This document shows, in pieces, positions 1 through 7,108 of a stretch of DNA of 27,130 bases. The notes beneath the pieces are model-generated. The model was given only the letters and a program-made list of their open reading frames with translations. It was not told the origin of the DNA and did not search any database. The DNA is taken from positions 1 through 27,130 of the forward strand of contig CAZOOR010000034.1 of the NCBI GenBank assembly GCA_964581505.1, given 5' to 3'. The stretch is from CAZOOR01 sp964581505. GTDB lineage: Bacteria > Bacteroidota > Ignavibacteria > Kapaibacteriales > UBA2268. Positions within the stretch are counted from its first letter, which is position 1. Each line of letters opens with the position of its first letter. The translations under genes and the position numbers were made by a program.

Positions 1-89
1 AATTAGACATTTAACTCTGCTGCTTTTGCATTGCAATTGTTGTTTTGCGCATATACAAAATATAAATGATTGTATCTTTATAATTTGGT

Positions 90-123
90 AAAAAAACAGG
101 CTGCCCTCTGTGAGAGACAGCCT
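90..123 (-). terminator. Rho-independent terminator of the lipoprotein gene
   Basis: On the minus strand an AGGCTG/CAGCCT stem, continued after a small bulge by CTCT/AGAG, is followed directly by a run of seven T. It lies about 30 bases past the stop codon of the lipoprotein gene, so it most likely ends that transcript. Bases 1-89 to its left show no supported gene. Confidence 0.8.
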
Positions 124-151
124 CTTGTTCAATTCGTTGCAAATACTATGA

Positions 152-883
152 CTATTTCTTTTTCTTTGGACGGCCCGAAGTTACGACTGCAAGAGTATTG
201 AAATAATCATCACAGAGGTGAATTTCAACTTCTGCATCATCGAACAAGTCCCGCGAAAGTAAAACGGCATAAGCGCGAGCAGTAGCTTTGTATTGCTCAT
301 CTTTTTCGTAGCCATCTTGCACATTATATTTGAACTGATAAATATCACCTTTCTTATTTAGCTGGGCATTCAAGCCTTTGCCACTGAAAAAACTTGTTTC
401 GCGGAGATAATCGCCAAAGCGTTGTGCCAACTTCTTATCAATTCCTTCGGTATAATATAAATCATCATCTCCGAAAGTAATAAGTTTACCGAAATTGTAC
501 CCGGCAAGAAGATGCACAAGTTCCAATTCGGTATTGCAGAGACCTATATTGACAATTGCTCCGTTGAAGACTTGGTAGCTTAGCAATGGCGACATAGCGC
601 GATATCCCTTGACAACAGAACTATCTTCTGCCATACCTTTTTTGACAACAAAATTGACAGTATAGGAATCATTCGCTTTCAATAATTGTACGGTAGCAGG
701 ACTGCCGTCAAAATAGTCGCTTGCAACCAAATACTTGGCAAGAGCAGTCGCTTCGGAATTTGTAGCCGGCTCCTTGTAGTAAACTTCGCCGCCGTTCATT
801 TCTATTTTATCGCCGTAATCATCGCACGCCGTAAAGAGCAGGACTACTGTAAAAATAAAAAGTGTGTAAATAATTTTTCTCAT
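152..883 (-). CDS. Lipoprotein with a duplicated domain of unknown function
   Basis: I do not recognise the family. The protein (243 residues) begins with a lysine/arginine-rich start, a hydrophobic stretch and a lipobox LFTAC, with the lipidated cysteine at residue 20, so it should be exported and lipid-anchored. The ATG at 883 is chosen because GGAG lies five bases upstream and the signal peptide starts there; an in-frame ATG at 910 would add nine polar residues. The mature part consists of two similar units of about 92 residues (about 33-126 and 141-235). Both run: E/D-x-YY-x-E, an A..L..YL helix, FF/YF-x-G, a Q-L-x-K segment, a V-x-x-G-x-x-x-D segment, a helix with LLS/A, then hydrophobic-polar-hydrophobic and LC near the end. 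The C-terminus is RPKKKK. It lies 74 bases after aqpZ and ends before a strong terminator. Lipoprotein status is seen; function is unknown. Confidence 0.85.
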   Translation of the reverse strand: MRKIIYTLFIFTVVLLFTACDDYGDKIEMNGGEVYYKEPATNSEATALAKYLVASDYFDGSPATVQLLKANDSYTVNFVVKKGMAEDSSVVKGYRAMSPLLSYQVFNGAIVNIGLCNTELELVHLLAGYNFGKLITFGDDDLYYTEGIDKKLAQRFGDYLRETSFFSGKGLNAQLNKKGDIYQFKYNVQDGYEKDEQYKATARAYAVLLSRDLFDDAEVEIHLCDDYFNTLAVVTSGRPKKKK

Positions 884-923
884 TCTTTCTCCGCAATAGT
901 ATTTATTCATAAAATGTTATTGA

Positions 924-950
924 CAAAAATATAAATATTTATTGTTCAAA
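924..950 (-). promoter_or_regulatory. Possible Bacteroidota-type promoter for the lipoprotein gene
   Basis: On the minus strand TATTTTTG (931-924) matches the Bacteroidota -7 consensus TAnnTTTG exactly. A TTTG (950-947) lies upstream, but with 15 bases between the boxes rather than the usual 19-21, so the -33 part is weak. Transcription would begin about 33 bases ahead of the ATG at 883. Confidence 0.35.
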
Positions 951-957
951 TAAAGTA

Positions 958-1653
958 TTATTCTTTTTCGGCGGCAATTAATTTATAAACTATACCGGCA
1001 AGAGCGGCTCCGACAATCGGTGCCAGCCAGAATAGCCATAACTGCTCAACCGCCCAGCCACCTGCAAATATAGCCTGACTTGTGCTTCTTGCAGGATTGA
1101 CTGATGTATTCGATACGGGAATACTAATCAAATGAATAAGAGTAAGCCCCAAACCGATTGCGATTCCGGCAAAACCCTTTGGCGCACGTTTATCTGTTGC
1201 TCCGAGAATAATTATCAAGAACATAAATGTCATAACAATTTCGGTAACAAGTACCGCTGTCATATTGAAACCGCCAGGCGAATGAACTCCATAGCCGTTT
1301 GATGCAAATCCGCCTAATTCAAAACCGGCTTTACCCGTTGCAATGATATACAGTACAGCCGCACCTGTAATTCCACCCAAAACCTGAGCGACAATGTAAG
1401 GAAAGAGTTCTTTCCCGTCAAAACGTCCACCGAGCCAAAGTCCAACAGAAACAGCGGGATTGAAATGGGCGCCGGAAATATGTCCGAATCCATATACCAA
1501 TGTTAATACGGTCAAACCGAAAGCTAGGGCAACACCGGCAAAGCCAATTCCAAGTTCCGGAAATGCCGCCGCAAGCACCGCACTACCGCAACCGCCCAGC
1601 ACCAACCAAAATGTACCGATAAATTCAGCACCGAGTTTATTAAACAGTTTCAT
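958..1653 (-). CDS. aqpZ: Aquaporin Z, water channel
   Basis: Inner-membrane channel of the MIP family (231 residues) for rapid water flow across the cytoplasmic membrane. Six hydrophobic segments and two half-helices are visible, with both pore motifs: NPA at 65-67 (in SGAHFNPAVS) and NPA at 186-188, followed by arginine 189. The selectivity-filter positions read F45, H174, T183 and R189, the set found in water-selective AqpZ; glycerol facilitators lack the histidine. The ATG at 1653 is preferred because AGGAG lies six bases upstream; a TTG two codons earlier would touch that site. It follows the metal importer by 98 bases on the same strand, far enough for its own promoter. Family and selectivity class are well supported; physiological use is inferred from known AqpZ proteins. 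Confidence 0.95.
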   Translation of the reverse strand: MKLFNKLGAEFIGTFWLVLGGCGSAVLAAAFPELGIGFAGVALAFGLTVLTLVYGFGHISGAHFNPAVSVGLWLGGRFDGKELFPYIVAQVLGGITGAAVLYIIATGKAGFELGGFASNGYGVHSPGGFNMTAVLVTEIVMTFMFLIIILGATDKRAPKGFAGIAIGLGLTLIHLISIPVSNTSVNPARSTSQAIFAGGWAVEQLWLFWLAPIVGAALAGIVYKLIAAEKE

Positions 1654-1751
1654 ACTCAACTCCTAAAAAAGTGACAAAAAAGAAAATATACCTACTTTGT
1701 TTTTCATAATATAATTGATTATCACAAAATATACAAATATTGAATATTCTG

Positions 1752-2855
1752 CTATCCTCTATCCATAAGCGAGCGGGCAGTGGCACGCCCCAAATCTGTT
1801 AATATTAAGCGAGAATTCTCGCGTGTAAAAATGCCTTCTTTTTGTCCTGTTGCAAGTACTCTTAACGAATATTTCTGATTCCACCCGAGATGTCCCGTAA
1901 GATGAGATATGTCGCTTTCTTCGCTTTCGAGTTCCGTATCTTCGTGATAATATAAGTGGACGGCAAGCATATATGCGGCAAATACCCATTTGCGTTCTCG
2001 CTGCAAAATAATTTTTGCAATAATACCGTATTGTGGGGCAAATAAAAATGTAATCATAAATATTATTCCTGTAACACTTGCCATAGTCCCTGCAATTGAT
2101 GTATCCAAAGCAAATGCCAAGAGTACTCCTATTACTGCGGAAATCATACCAATAGCCATACTCAGGACAACCATTAACCATAGACGGTCAGTCAGCAAAT
2201 ATGCACTGGCGCCCGGGGCTATCATAAATGCGACTACAAGAATTGAGCCAACCGTATCAAATGCCCCTACTGCCGTAATGCTGACTGTAATCATTAATGC
2301 GTAATGTAGCAATCCGGGTGCAAAACCAAGAGCCGCCGCAAGTCCTGCATCGAAAGTAGATATCTTCAATTCCTTATAGAATACGGCAACAAACAAAATA
2401 TTTAATATGCCTATGCCGCCCATAAGCCAAGCTGACACAGAACCTAAATCAACACCGGCAATAATAAACCTATCAAAAGGAGCAAGTGCTATTTCGCCCA
2501 TAAGTACTGCATCTGTATCCAAGTGTATATTGCCTGCATACATACTAATTAATATTACACCAATGGAAAAAAGGGCGGGAAAGACCAATCCGATTGAAGC
2601 ATCTTCCTTTAATAAACGTGTCTTGAGAAGCATCTCGGAGAGAAATACCGTGAGAATACCTGTCAATACAGCTCCTGCAATCAGCAATGGCGAATGTAAA
2701 CTTTTAACTAAAAAGAAGACAATAACAATACCGAAAAGAACCGAATGGCTAATTGCATCGCTGATTAAGGACATACGCCGTAAGATTAAAAAAACGCCGG
2801 GTATGGCACAAGTCGCCGCAATGATAACTGCAATTATGAGTATTTCCATCATCAT
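1752..2855 (-). CDS. Metal (Mn/Zn/Fe) ABC importer permease 2 with winged-helix tail
   Basis: Integral membrane subunit of the ABC-3 family (TroD/MntD/ZnuB type), 367 residues. Residues 1-285 hold the membrane helices with family features: an early LRRMSLISDAISHSVL segment (the ISH/SH motif), LLKEDASIGL, and the MIAPGASAYLLTDR segment near 211-224. From about 288 the protein becomes soluble and carries about 80 residues ending in a helix-turn-helix followed by a wing (SRLILTDLGRATARSL), resembling the DNA-binding part of DtxR/MntR repressors. The gene begins with three ATG codons in a row; GGAGG is 14 bases upstream of the first and 20 from the third. It starts four bases after the stop of permease 1, so translation is probably coupled. 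Metal identity cannot be read from the permease alone. Confidence 0.92.
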   Translation of the reverse strand: MMMEILIIAVIIAATCAIPGVFLILRRMSLISDAISHSVLFGIVIVFFLVKSLHSPLLIAGAVLTGILTVFLSEMLLKTRLLKEDASIGLVFPALFSIGVILISMYAGNIHLDTDAVLMGEIALAPFDRFIIAGVDLGSVSAWLMGGIGILNILFVAVFYKELKISTFDAGLAAALGFAPGLLHYALMITVSITAVGAFDTVGSILVVAFMIAPGASAYLLTDRLWLMVVLSMAIGMISAVIGVLLAFALDTSIAGTMASVTGIIFMITFLFAPQYGIIAKIILQRERKWVFAAYMLAVHLYYHEDTELESEESDISHLTGHLGWNQKYSLRVLATGQKEGIFTRENSRLILTDLGRATARSLMDRG

Positions 2856-2859
2856 CGTA

Positions 2860-3972
2860 TTAGTTCTTTCCTCCGTTCATTATGTCTAATACTTTTTCCG
2901 CTTGCCGAAAACCCTCAGTCGTTAAGTGGAACATAGTAGCCCTGTCCGTCAATGTAATCCATTTTCTTTTTTCGAGTAAAGAAATATAGCGGTCTATTTT
3001 TTCGGGAAAAAGCGACTGCAACATTGCAATTTCGTGTTTATGCCGCTGGTCTTTATGATGCTTCGACATAAAGAGCATTTGTTCTAATAATCGTGCAATG
3101 GCAATATCACCGCGATTCCTATATCTGCGAACTTGCTTCAGAATTAATCCGCGATTACCGGCAAAAAGCAGAGAGAAGAGTACGATACCTGTAATAATCA
3201 AAACGGTTGCCGGTCCGGTCGGTAGTTTAATAATCATACTGCTTGCAAATGCTCCTCCCACACTTGCCGCAACTCCGAATAGTGCCGATAAAAGAGTCAT
3301 AAGCGCCAGTTTGTCCGTCCATTGCCGAGCCGCCGCCGCAGGTGCTACTAACATAGCACTCATTAAAACAACACCAACGGATTGAAGTCCGATAGTGATG
3401 GCTACAACTATAAGGGAGAGTAACAATATATCAAGGATACGAAGAGGAAAACCAATTGCAATGAGGAAATCAGGGTCGAAGGTTGCAAGTTTAAATTCCT
3501 TCCAAAATAATAATATAATTACGATGGAAATCAGGGCAAAGACCAACATAATAATTATATCTTGACGAAGCATAGTAGCGGCACTACCGAATAGAAATTT
3601 CGTTAAACCCGCTTGATTGGCTGTGGGTAGTCCTTGTATTATACTTAGTAAAAGTAATCCGAAGCCAAAAAATGAAGATAGCACAACTGCCATCAATGCA
3701 TCTTCTTTCAAACGTGAATTTCTTTTGACCCAAGAAATAAGTAATGTACCGAGCCAACCTGCCGCCATTGCACCGAGGATTAACACAAGTGGTTCTTTCA
3801 CCTGAATCAAAAGGAATGCGAATGCTATGCCTGGTAGTGCAGCATGCGATATTGTATCGCCCAGCAAACTTTGTTTGCGGAGCAAGGCAAATACACCGAG
3901 CATACCGGAGAGCAAACCTGTAATACTCCCTCCGATAATTACCGTCCACATCGTATAATCAAAATCGGGCAT
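2860..3972 (-). CDS. Metal (Mn/Zn/Fe) ABC importer permease 1 with winged-helix tail
   Basis: First of two ABC-3 family permeases (370 residues) forming the membrane channel with its partner downstream. Membrane helices occupy about 10-275, with family motifs at LLRKQSLLGDTISHAALPGI (31-50), SRLKEDALMAV (86-96) and LVAPAAAARQWTD (208-220). Residues about 285-370 form a soluble tail that reads as a winged helix: two charged helices, then TMFHLTTEGFRQAEKVL, the usual recognition-helix-to-wing pattern of DtxR-type regulators. The ATG at 3972 is chosen because it lies 11 bases past the ATPase stop and begins directly before the first membrane segment; upstream in-frame ATGs would lie inside the ATPase gene. 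The paired permeases are related to each other but clearly different. Confidence 0.92.
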   Translation of the reverse strand: MPDFDYTMWTVIIGGSITGLLSGMLGVFALLRKQSLLGDTISHAALPGIAFAFLLIQVKEPLVLILGAMAAGWLGTLLISWVKRNSRLKEDALMAVVLSSFFGFGLLLLSIIQGLPTANQAGLTKFLFGSAATMLRQDIIIMLVFALISIVIILLFWKEFKLATFDPDFLIAIGFPLRILDILLLSLIVVAITIGLQSVGVVLMSAMLVAPAAAARQWTDKLALMTLLSALFGVAASVGGAFASSMIIKLPTGPATVLIITGIVLFSLLFAGNRGLILKQVRRYRNRGDIAIARLLEQMLFMSKHHKDQRHKHEIAMLQSLFPEKIDRYISLLEKRKWITLTDRATMFHLTTEGFRQAEKVLDIMNGGKN

Positions 3973-3983
3973 AGCGTAATTAA

Positions 3984-4721
3984 TTATGTTTTCAAAAAAG
4001 CGGAACGTCCGCCATAAGCACGTTTCAAATTCTCTTCGGTAATAACTTCGCCAACAGGTCCCAAAGCAATACGCCGGACATTCAGTAGCATTGCCCAATC
4101 AAAGTATTCCTTTAGTGTTTGCAAATCATGATGAACGACAATCAATGTCCTACCTTGCGAGCGTAATTCCTGTAATATGTTAATAATTGTTCTCTCGGTC
4201 ATTGCATCAACACCGACAAACGGCTCGTCCATTAAATATAAATCGGCTTCCTGTACCAATGCACGCGCTAGGAATACCCGCTGTTGCTGACCGCCGGAAA
4301 GCCTGCTGATTTGTCGTTCTGCGTAATCCGCCATACCTAGCTTTTCGAGTGCATTCATTGCTAAATCTTTTTCCGCCTTACCCGGACGTTTGAACCAACC
4401 GAGATGTCCGTAGCGTCCCATTGTAACTACATCAAGAGCGTTAGTAGGAAAATCCCAATCTACTGAACCACGTTGCGGTACATAGCCTACAGTTTTTCTA
4501 ACATCAGCATAAGGTTTACCGAAAATTTTAATACTTCCTGCCGCCGGCTTAACCAAACCCAGTACTGCCTTTATAAACGTACTTTTACCGGCGCCATTCG
4601 GTCCTACAATTGCCATCAGCACACCTTCGTCCACAGAACTGTCAATATCCCACAGCACAGGTTTTTCATTGTATGCCACAGTCAAATCGCTGACTTCGAG
4701 CGGTTTAGGATTATTTGCCAT
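3984..4721 (-). CDS. Metal ABC importer ATPase (MntB/TroB/ZnuC type)
   Basis: Cytoplasmic ATP-binding subunit (245 residues) powering the metal importer. All ABC motifs are intact: Walker A GPNGAGKST (40-48), Q-loop glutamine 83 in YVPQRGSVDWDFP, signature LSGGQQQR (141-148), Walker B LYLMDEP (161-167), D-loop GVDAMT and the H-loop histidine in VVHHD (195-199). The SVDWDFP segment after the Q-loop is typical of manganese/zinc/iron(II) family ATPases. The start at 4721 overlaps the end of the binding-protein gene by 11 bases and the stop is 11 bases before permease 1, so these genes form one tightly packed operon. Confidence 0.95.
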   Translation of the reverse strand: MANNPKPLEVSDLTVAYNEKPVLWDIDSSVDEGVLMAIVGPNGAGKSTFIKAVLGLVKPAAGSIKIFGKPYADVRKTVGYVPQRGSVDWDFPTNALDVVTMGRYGHLGWFKRPGKAEKDLAMNALEKLGMADYAERQISRLSGGQQQRVFLARALVQEADLYLMDEPFVGVDAMTERTIINILQELRSQGRTLIVVHHDLQTLKEYFDWAMLLNVRRIALGPVGEVITEENLKRAYGGRSAFLKT

Positions 4722-5661
4722 TTTCTTTTCCTTTTAGTGCATCTACTATTGTATTAATATTGTGTGTAAGCATACCGATATAAGTTCCATTAAATGTACC
4801 GCTATCACCCATTGCATCGGAATACAACTCGCCGCCTATTCTTACATACCCGCCCTTGTATTTAACTGCTTCCTGCACAGCCTTTATATTCCTAAGTGGA
4901 ACTGACGATTCGATGAATATTGCATTAATTCTATGAGATACGATTAAATTGACAAGTTTTTGTACATCACCGGTACCTGCTTCGGATTGTGTAGATATTC
5001 CCTGTAAGCCGACAACACGAAAGCCGTATCGTTTACCAAAGTATCCGAAAGCATCGTGAGCGGTAATCAAAATTCTCTGTTCCGGCGGCACTTCCGAAAT
5101 CCGTTGCAAAATATAGTTTTGCAAAGTATCTAATTTTAGTATATATAGTTTTTTATTATTCGTAAAGACATTCTTCTTTTCCGGTATTTTTTTTGATAAA
5201 GCAATTGCGACTCGTTCAACTGCATATTTCCATAATAGAACATCGAACCAAATATGTGGGTCGTGCATTCCGGAAAAACCTTCGGGTGAGAGCAACTCGC
5301 TTTCAGGTATATTGTCCGAGATTGCAACTGTTGTACGCGTCTTAGCCATTCTATAAAACAATTCAGCCATTTTGGCTTCGAGATGTAATCCATTATAGAA
5401 AATAATATCAGAGTCGAACAAAGCAATGACATCATTCGGAGTTGCCTTATATTGATGAGGGTCAATGCCCGCTCCCATTAATCCGTAAACGTCAGTCTCA
5501 TCGCCTGCAACCTCTCTTACAATATCGCTAATCATACCTGTCGTACAAACAATTTTTAGCTTGCCTTTGCGGTGATTATCGCTTTTTCTTTCATTGCAGG
5601 ACAAAAGCGGAATCAAGACGCTCAATGTCAATAGTAATACAATATTTCTTATTATTTTCAT
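4711..5661 (-). CDS. Metal-binding lipoprotein of the ABC importer (TroA/MntA/ZnuA type)
   Basis: Cluster A-I solute-binding protein (316 residues), first gene of the four-gene importer. A signal peptide ends in the lipobox LLSC with cysteine 22. Metal ligands can be placed at H69 (GIDPHQYKATP), H136 (MHDPHIWFD), H202 (TAHDAFGYFG) and D282 (YSDAMG), giving the His-His-His-Asp set of TroA-type proteins with nearly the same spacing as in treponemal TroA. The long histidine-rich loop typical of dedicated zinc carriers (ZnuA) is missing, which favours manganese or a broad Mn/Zn/Fe range; this is inference. No strong Shine-Dalgarno sequence precedes the ATG. It is the promoter-proximal gene, with about 240 bases of regulatory DNA upstream. 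Confidence 0.93.
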   Translation of the reverse strand: MKIIRNIVLLLTLSVLIPLLSCNERKSDNHRKGKLKIVCTTGMISDIVREVAGDETDVYGLMGAGIDPHQYKATPNDVIALFDSDIIFYNGLHLEAKMAELFYRMAKTRTTVAISDNIPESELLSPEGFSGMHDPHIWFDVLLWKYAVERVAIALSKKIPEKKNVFTNNKKLYILKLDTLQNYILQRISEVPPEQRILITAHDAFGYFGKRYGFRVVGLQGISTQSEAGTGDVQKLVNLIVSHRINAIFIESSVPLRNIKAVQEAVKYKGGYVRIGGELYSDAMGDSGTFNGTYIGMLTHNINTIVDALKGKENGK

Positions 5662-5712
5662 AAACTTATGATATTTTATTCCTCATCAAGTTAAGTAAAA
5701 AAGGTATTATAT

Positions 5713-5743
5713 CAAAATATAAAAGTACTATTATAGGAACAAA
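5713..5743 (-). promoter_or_regulatory. Possible promoter of the metal importer operon
   Basis: On the minus strand TTTG (5743-5740) is followed after about 18-19 bases by TATATTTTG (5721-5713), one step away from the Bacteroidota -7 consensus TAnnTTTG. Transcription would begin about 45 bases ahead of the binding-protein ATG. The match is imperfect and AT-rich DNA gives such hits by chance. Confidence 0.3.
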
Positions 5744-5793
5744 TAAGTAAGACTATGATGTAGCAAAGAAAATAAATCAACAGCATATAATTG

Positions 5794-5811
5794 TTGCTTA
5801 TCCTTAAGCAA
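5794..5811. promoter_or_regulatory. Perfect inverted repeat upstream of the metal importer, candidate operator
   Basis: TTGCTTA and TAAGCAA form perfect 7-base arms around TCCT. It lies about 130 bases upstream of the importer's first gene and about 50 bases beyond the possible promoter, in a gap that otherwise holds only the nhaA terminator. Length and symmetry suit a dimeric regulator of the MntR/DtxR or Fur kind, though the sequence is not a clear match to any consensus I know. A chance hairpin is possible. Confidence 0.35.
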
Positions 5812-5872
5812 GGTGAGAGGAAAAATACAATTGTCATTGTCTTTTTCCCGACTAATAGATTAATAACAAAAT

Positions 5873-5893
5873 GGGCTACCCAAAAAGTAGCCC
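5873..5893 (-). terminator. Terminator after nhaA
   Basis: GGGCTAC and GTAGCCC form a perfect 7-base stem with a 7-base loop, 10 bases past the nhaA stop. On the minus strand it is followed by ATTTTGTT, a moderate T-tract. It separates the kamA-like/nhaA unit from the metal importer. Confidence 0.75.
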
Positions 5894-5902
5894 AAAAATA
5901 AT

Positions 5903-7096
5903 TTATTCATCAGCAATCACTGCAATTAGGTCATCAAGCGGTTTCTTCTTATGTGTTGTTAATTTTACGATAAGAAAGCCGATAATTGCGGCAAGAGAAG
6001 ATGCCACCAGCACTGCAATTTTCGAGCTATCCACAATTTCGGGATTTACATAAGCGAGTCCGGTTATGAAAATAGACATAGTATAGCCAATACCGCATAT
6101 AAATCCAATACCGAGAAATTGCCAAAGGTTTGTTCCTTCCGGTATTTTAGCAATTTTAAAAATAGACATCACCAATACTGCACCTATAATACCAATCGGC
6201 TTGCCAAGAACCAAGCCGAGGATAATCCCCAAACTCTCGTTGGACTGCAGACCGGATAGGAAATTCCCCGATTGAATGATAATACCTGTATTTGCAAGGG
6301 CAAATAATGGTAAGATAAAAAAGTTTACGGGAGTATGAAGAGATGCTTCCAATTTGTGCAATGGGGAATTTTCTCGTTCCATATTAAATGGGATTGTGAA
6401 TGCAAGAATAACGCCGGCAATAGTAGTATGAATCCCGGTTTGTAGAATTAATAGCCAGAGAATAATACCAAAAATCAAATACCATGAAACCTTATATACT
6501 TTTTTCTTATTCATATACATTAAAATAGCAAGAACAAGCATCGCACCTGATAAATATATGAGATTAATTGTATGAGAGTAGAAAATCGCAATGACGACAA
6601 TCGCACCAATATCATCGGCAACTGCCAGAGCAACAAGAAATATTCTCAATGAATTTGGGACACCCTTAATCAGCGAAAGGACGGCAAGCGAAAAGGCAAT
6701 ATCCGTTGCCATAGGTATTCCCCAGCCATCAGCCGTTGCTGTGCCTTGATTGTAGAAAGCGAAAAGTAAAGCAGGTACAAGCATACCACCAATTGCGGCA
6801 AATCCGGGTAAAATAGCCTTTTGTGCCGAAGAGAGTTCGCCACTGATAAATTCACGCTTTATTTCCAGACCGACAAGTAAGAAAAAAACAGACATCAACC
6901 CATCATCAACCCAATGTCGCAACGTTTTCTGGAACACATAATCGTTGCCTATGAAACCGATTTTCATTTCCCAAATAGAGAAATAATAATGAGCCATTTC
7001 CGAATTGGCTATCATTAAGGCAATAAGCGTGCATAGCAACAAAATAAAGCCGCCGGCTTGCTTGGAATGAATAAACTTTAAAAAGTAATTTCTCAT
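5903..7096 (-). CDS. nhaA: Na+/H+ antiporter NhaA
   Basis: Inner-membrane exchanger (397 residues) that expels Na+ (or Li+) in return for protons, used for sodium tolerance and pH control. The catalytic pair D161-D162 lies in ALAVADDIGAIVV, matching D163-D164 of the E. coli protein. D132 in MATDIAFSL matches E. coli D133, and K299 in VLGKPIGI matches the conserved K300. Eleven to twelve hydrophobic segments are visible and length equals the family norm. AGGA sits five bases ahead of the ATG. The start is only 12 bases past the stop of the aminomutase gene, so the two are co-transcribed. A strong hairpin follows the gene. Confidence 0.97.
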   Translation of the reverse strand: MRNYFLKFIHSKQAGGFILLLCTLIALMIANSEMAHYYFSIWEMKIGFIGNDYVFQKTLRHWVDDGLMSVFFLLVGLEIKREFISGELSSAQKAILPGFAAIGGMLVPALLFAFYNQGTATADGWGIPMATDIAFSLAVLSLIKGVPNSLRIFLVALAVADDIGAIVVIAIFYSHTINLIYLSGAMLVLAILMYMNKKKVYKVSWYLIFGIILWLLILQTGIHTTIAGVILAFTIPFNMERENSPLHKLEASLHTPVNFFILPLFALANTGIIIQSGNFLSGLQSNESLGIILGLVLGKPIGIIGAVLVMSIFKIAKIPEGTNLWQFLGIGFICGIGYTMSIFITGLAYVNPEIVDSSKIAVLVASSLAAIIGFLIVKLTTHKKKPLDDLIAVIADE

Positions 7097-7108
7097 TTAT
7101 TCCTTTAA

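Noticed and set aside
1..60. Possible start of a minus-strand gene at the left edge (ATG at 10-8)
   Set aside because: Only three codons lie inside the window and there is no convincing ribosome site, so it cannot be supported.
2407..2889. Long plus-strand frames opposite the permease and other minus-strand genes
   Set aside because: They mirror the membrane-protein codons of the real genes, have unnatural composition, and lack ribosome sites and family motifs.
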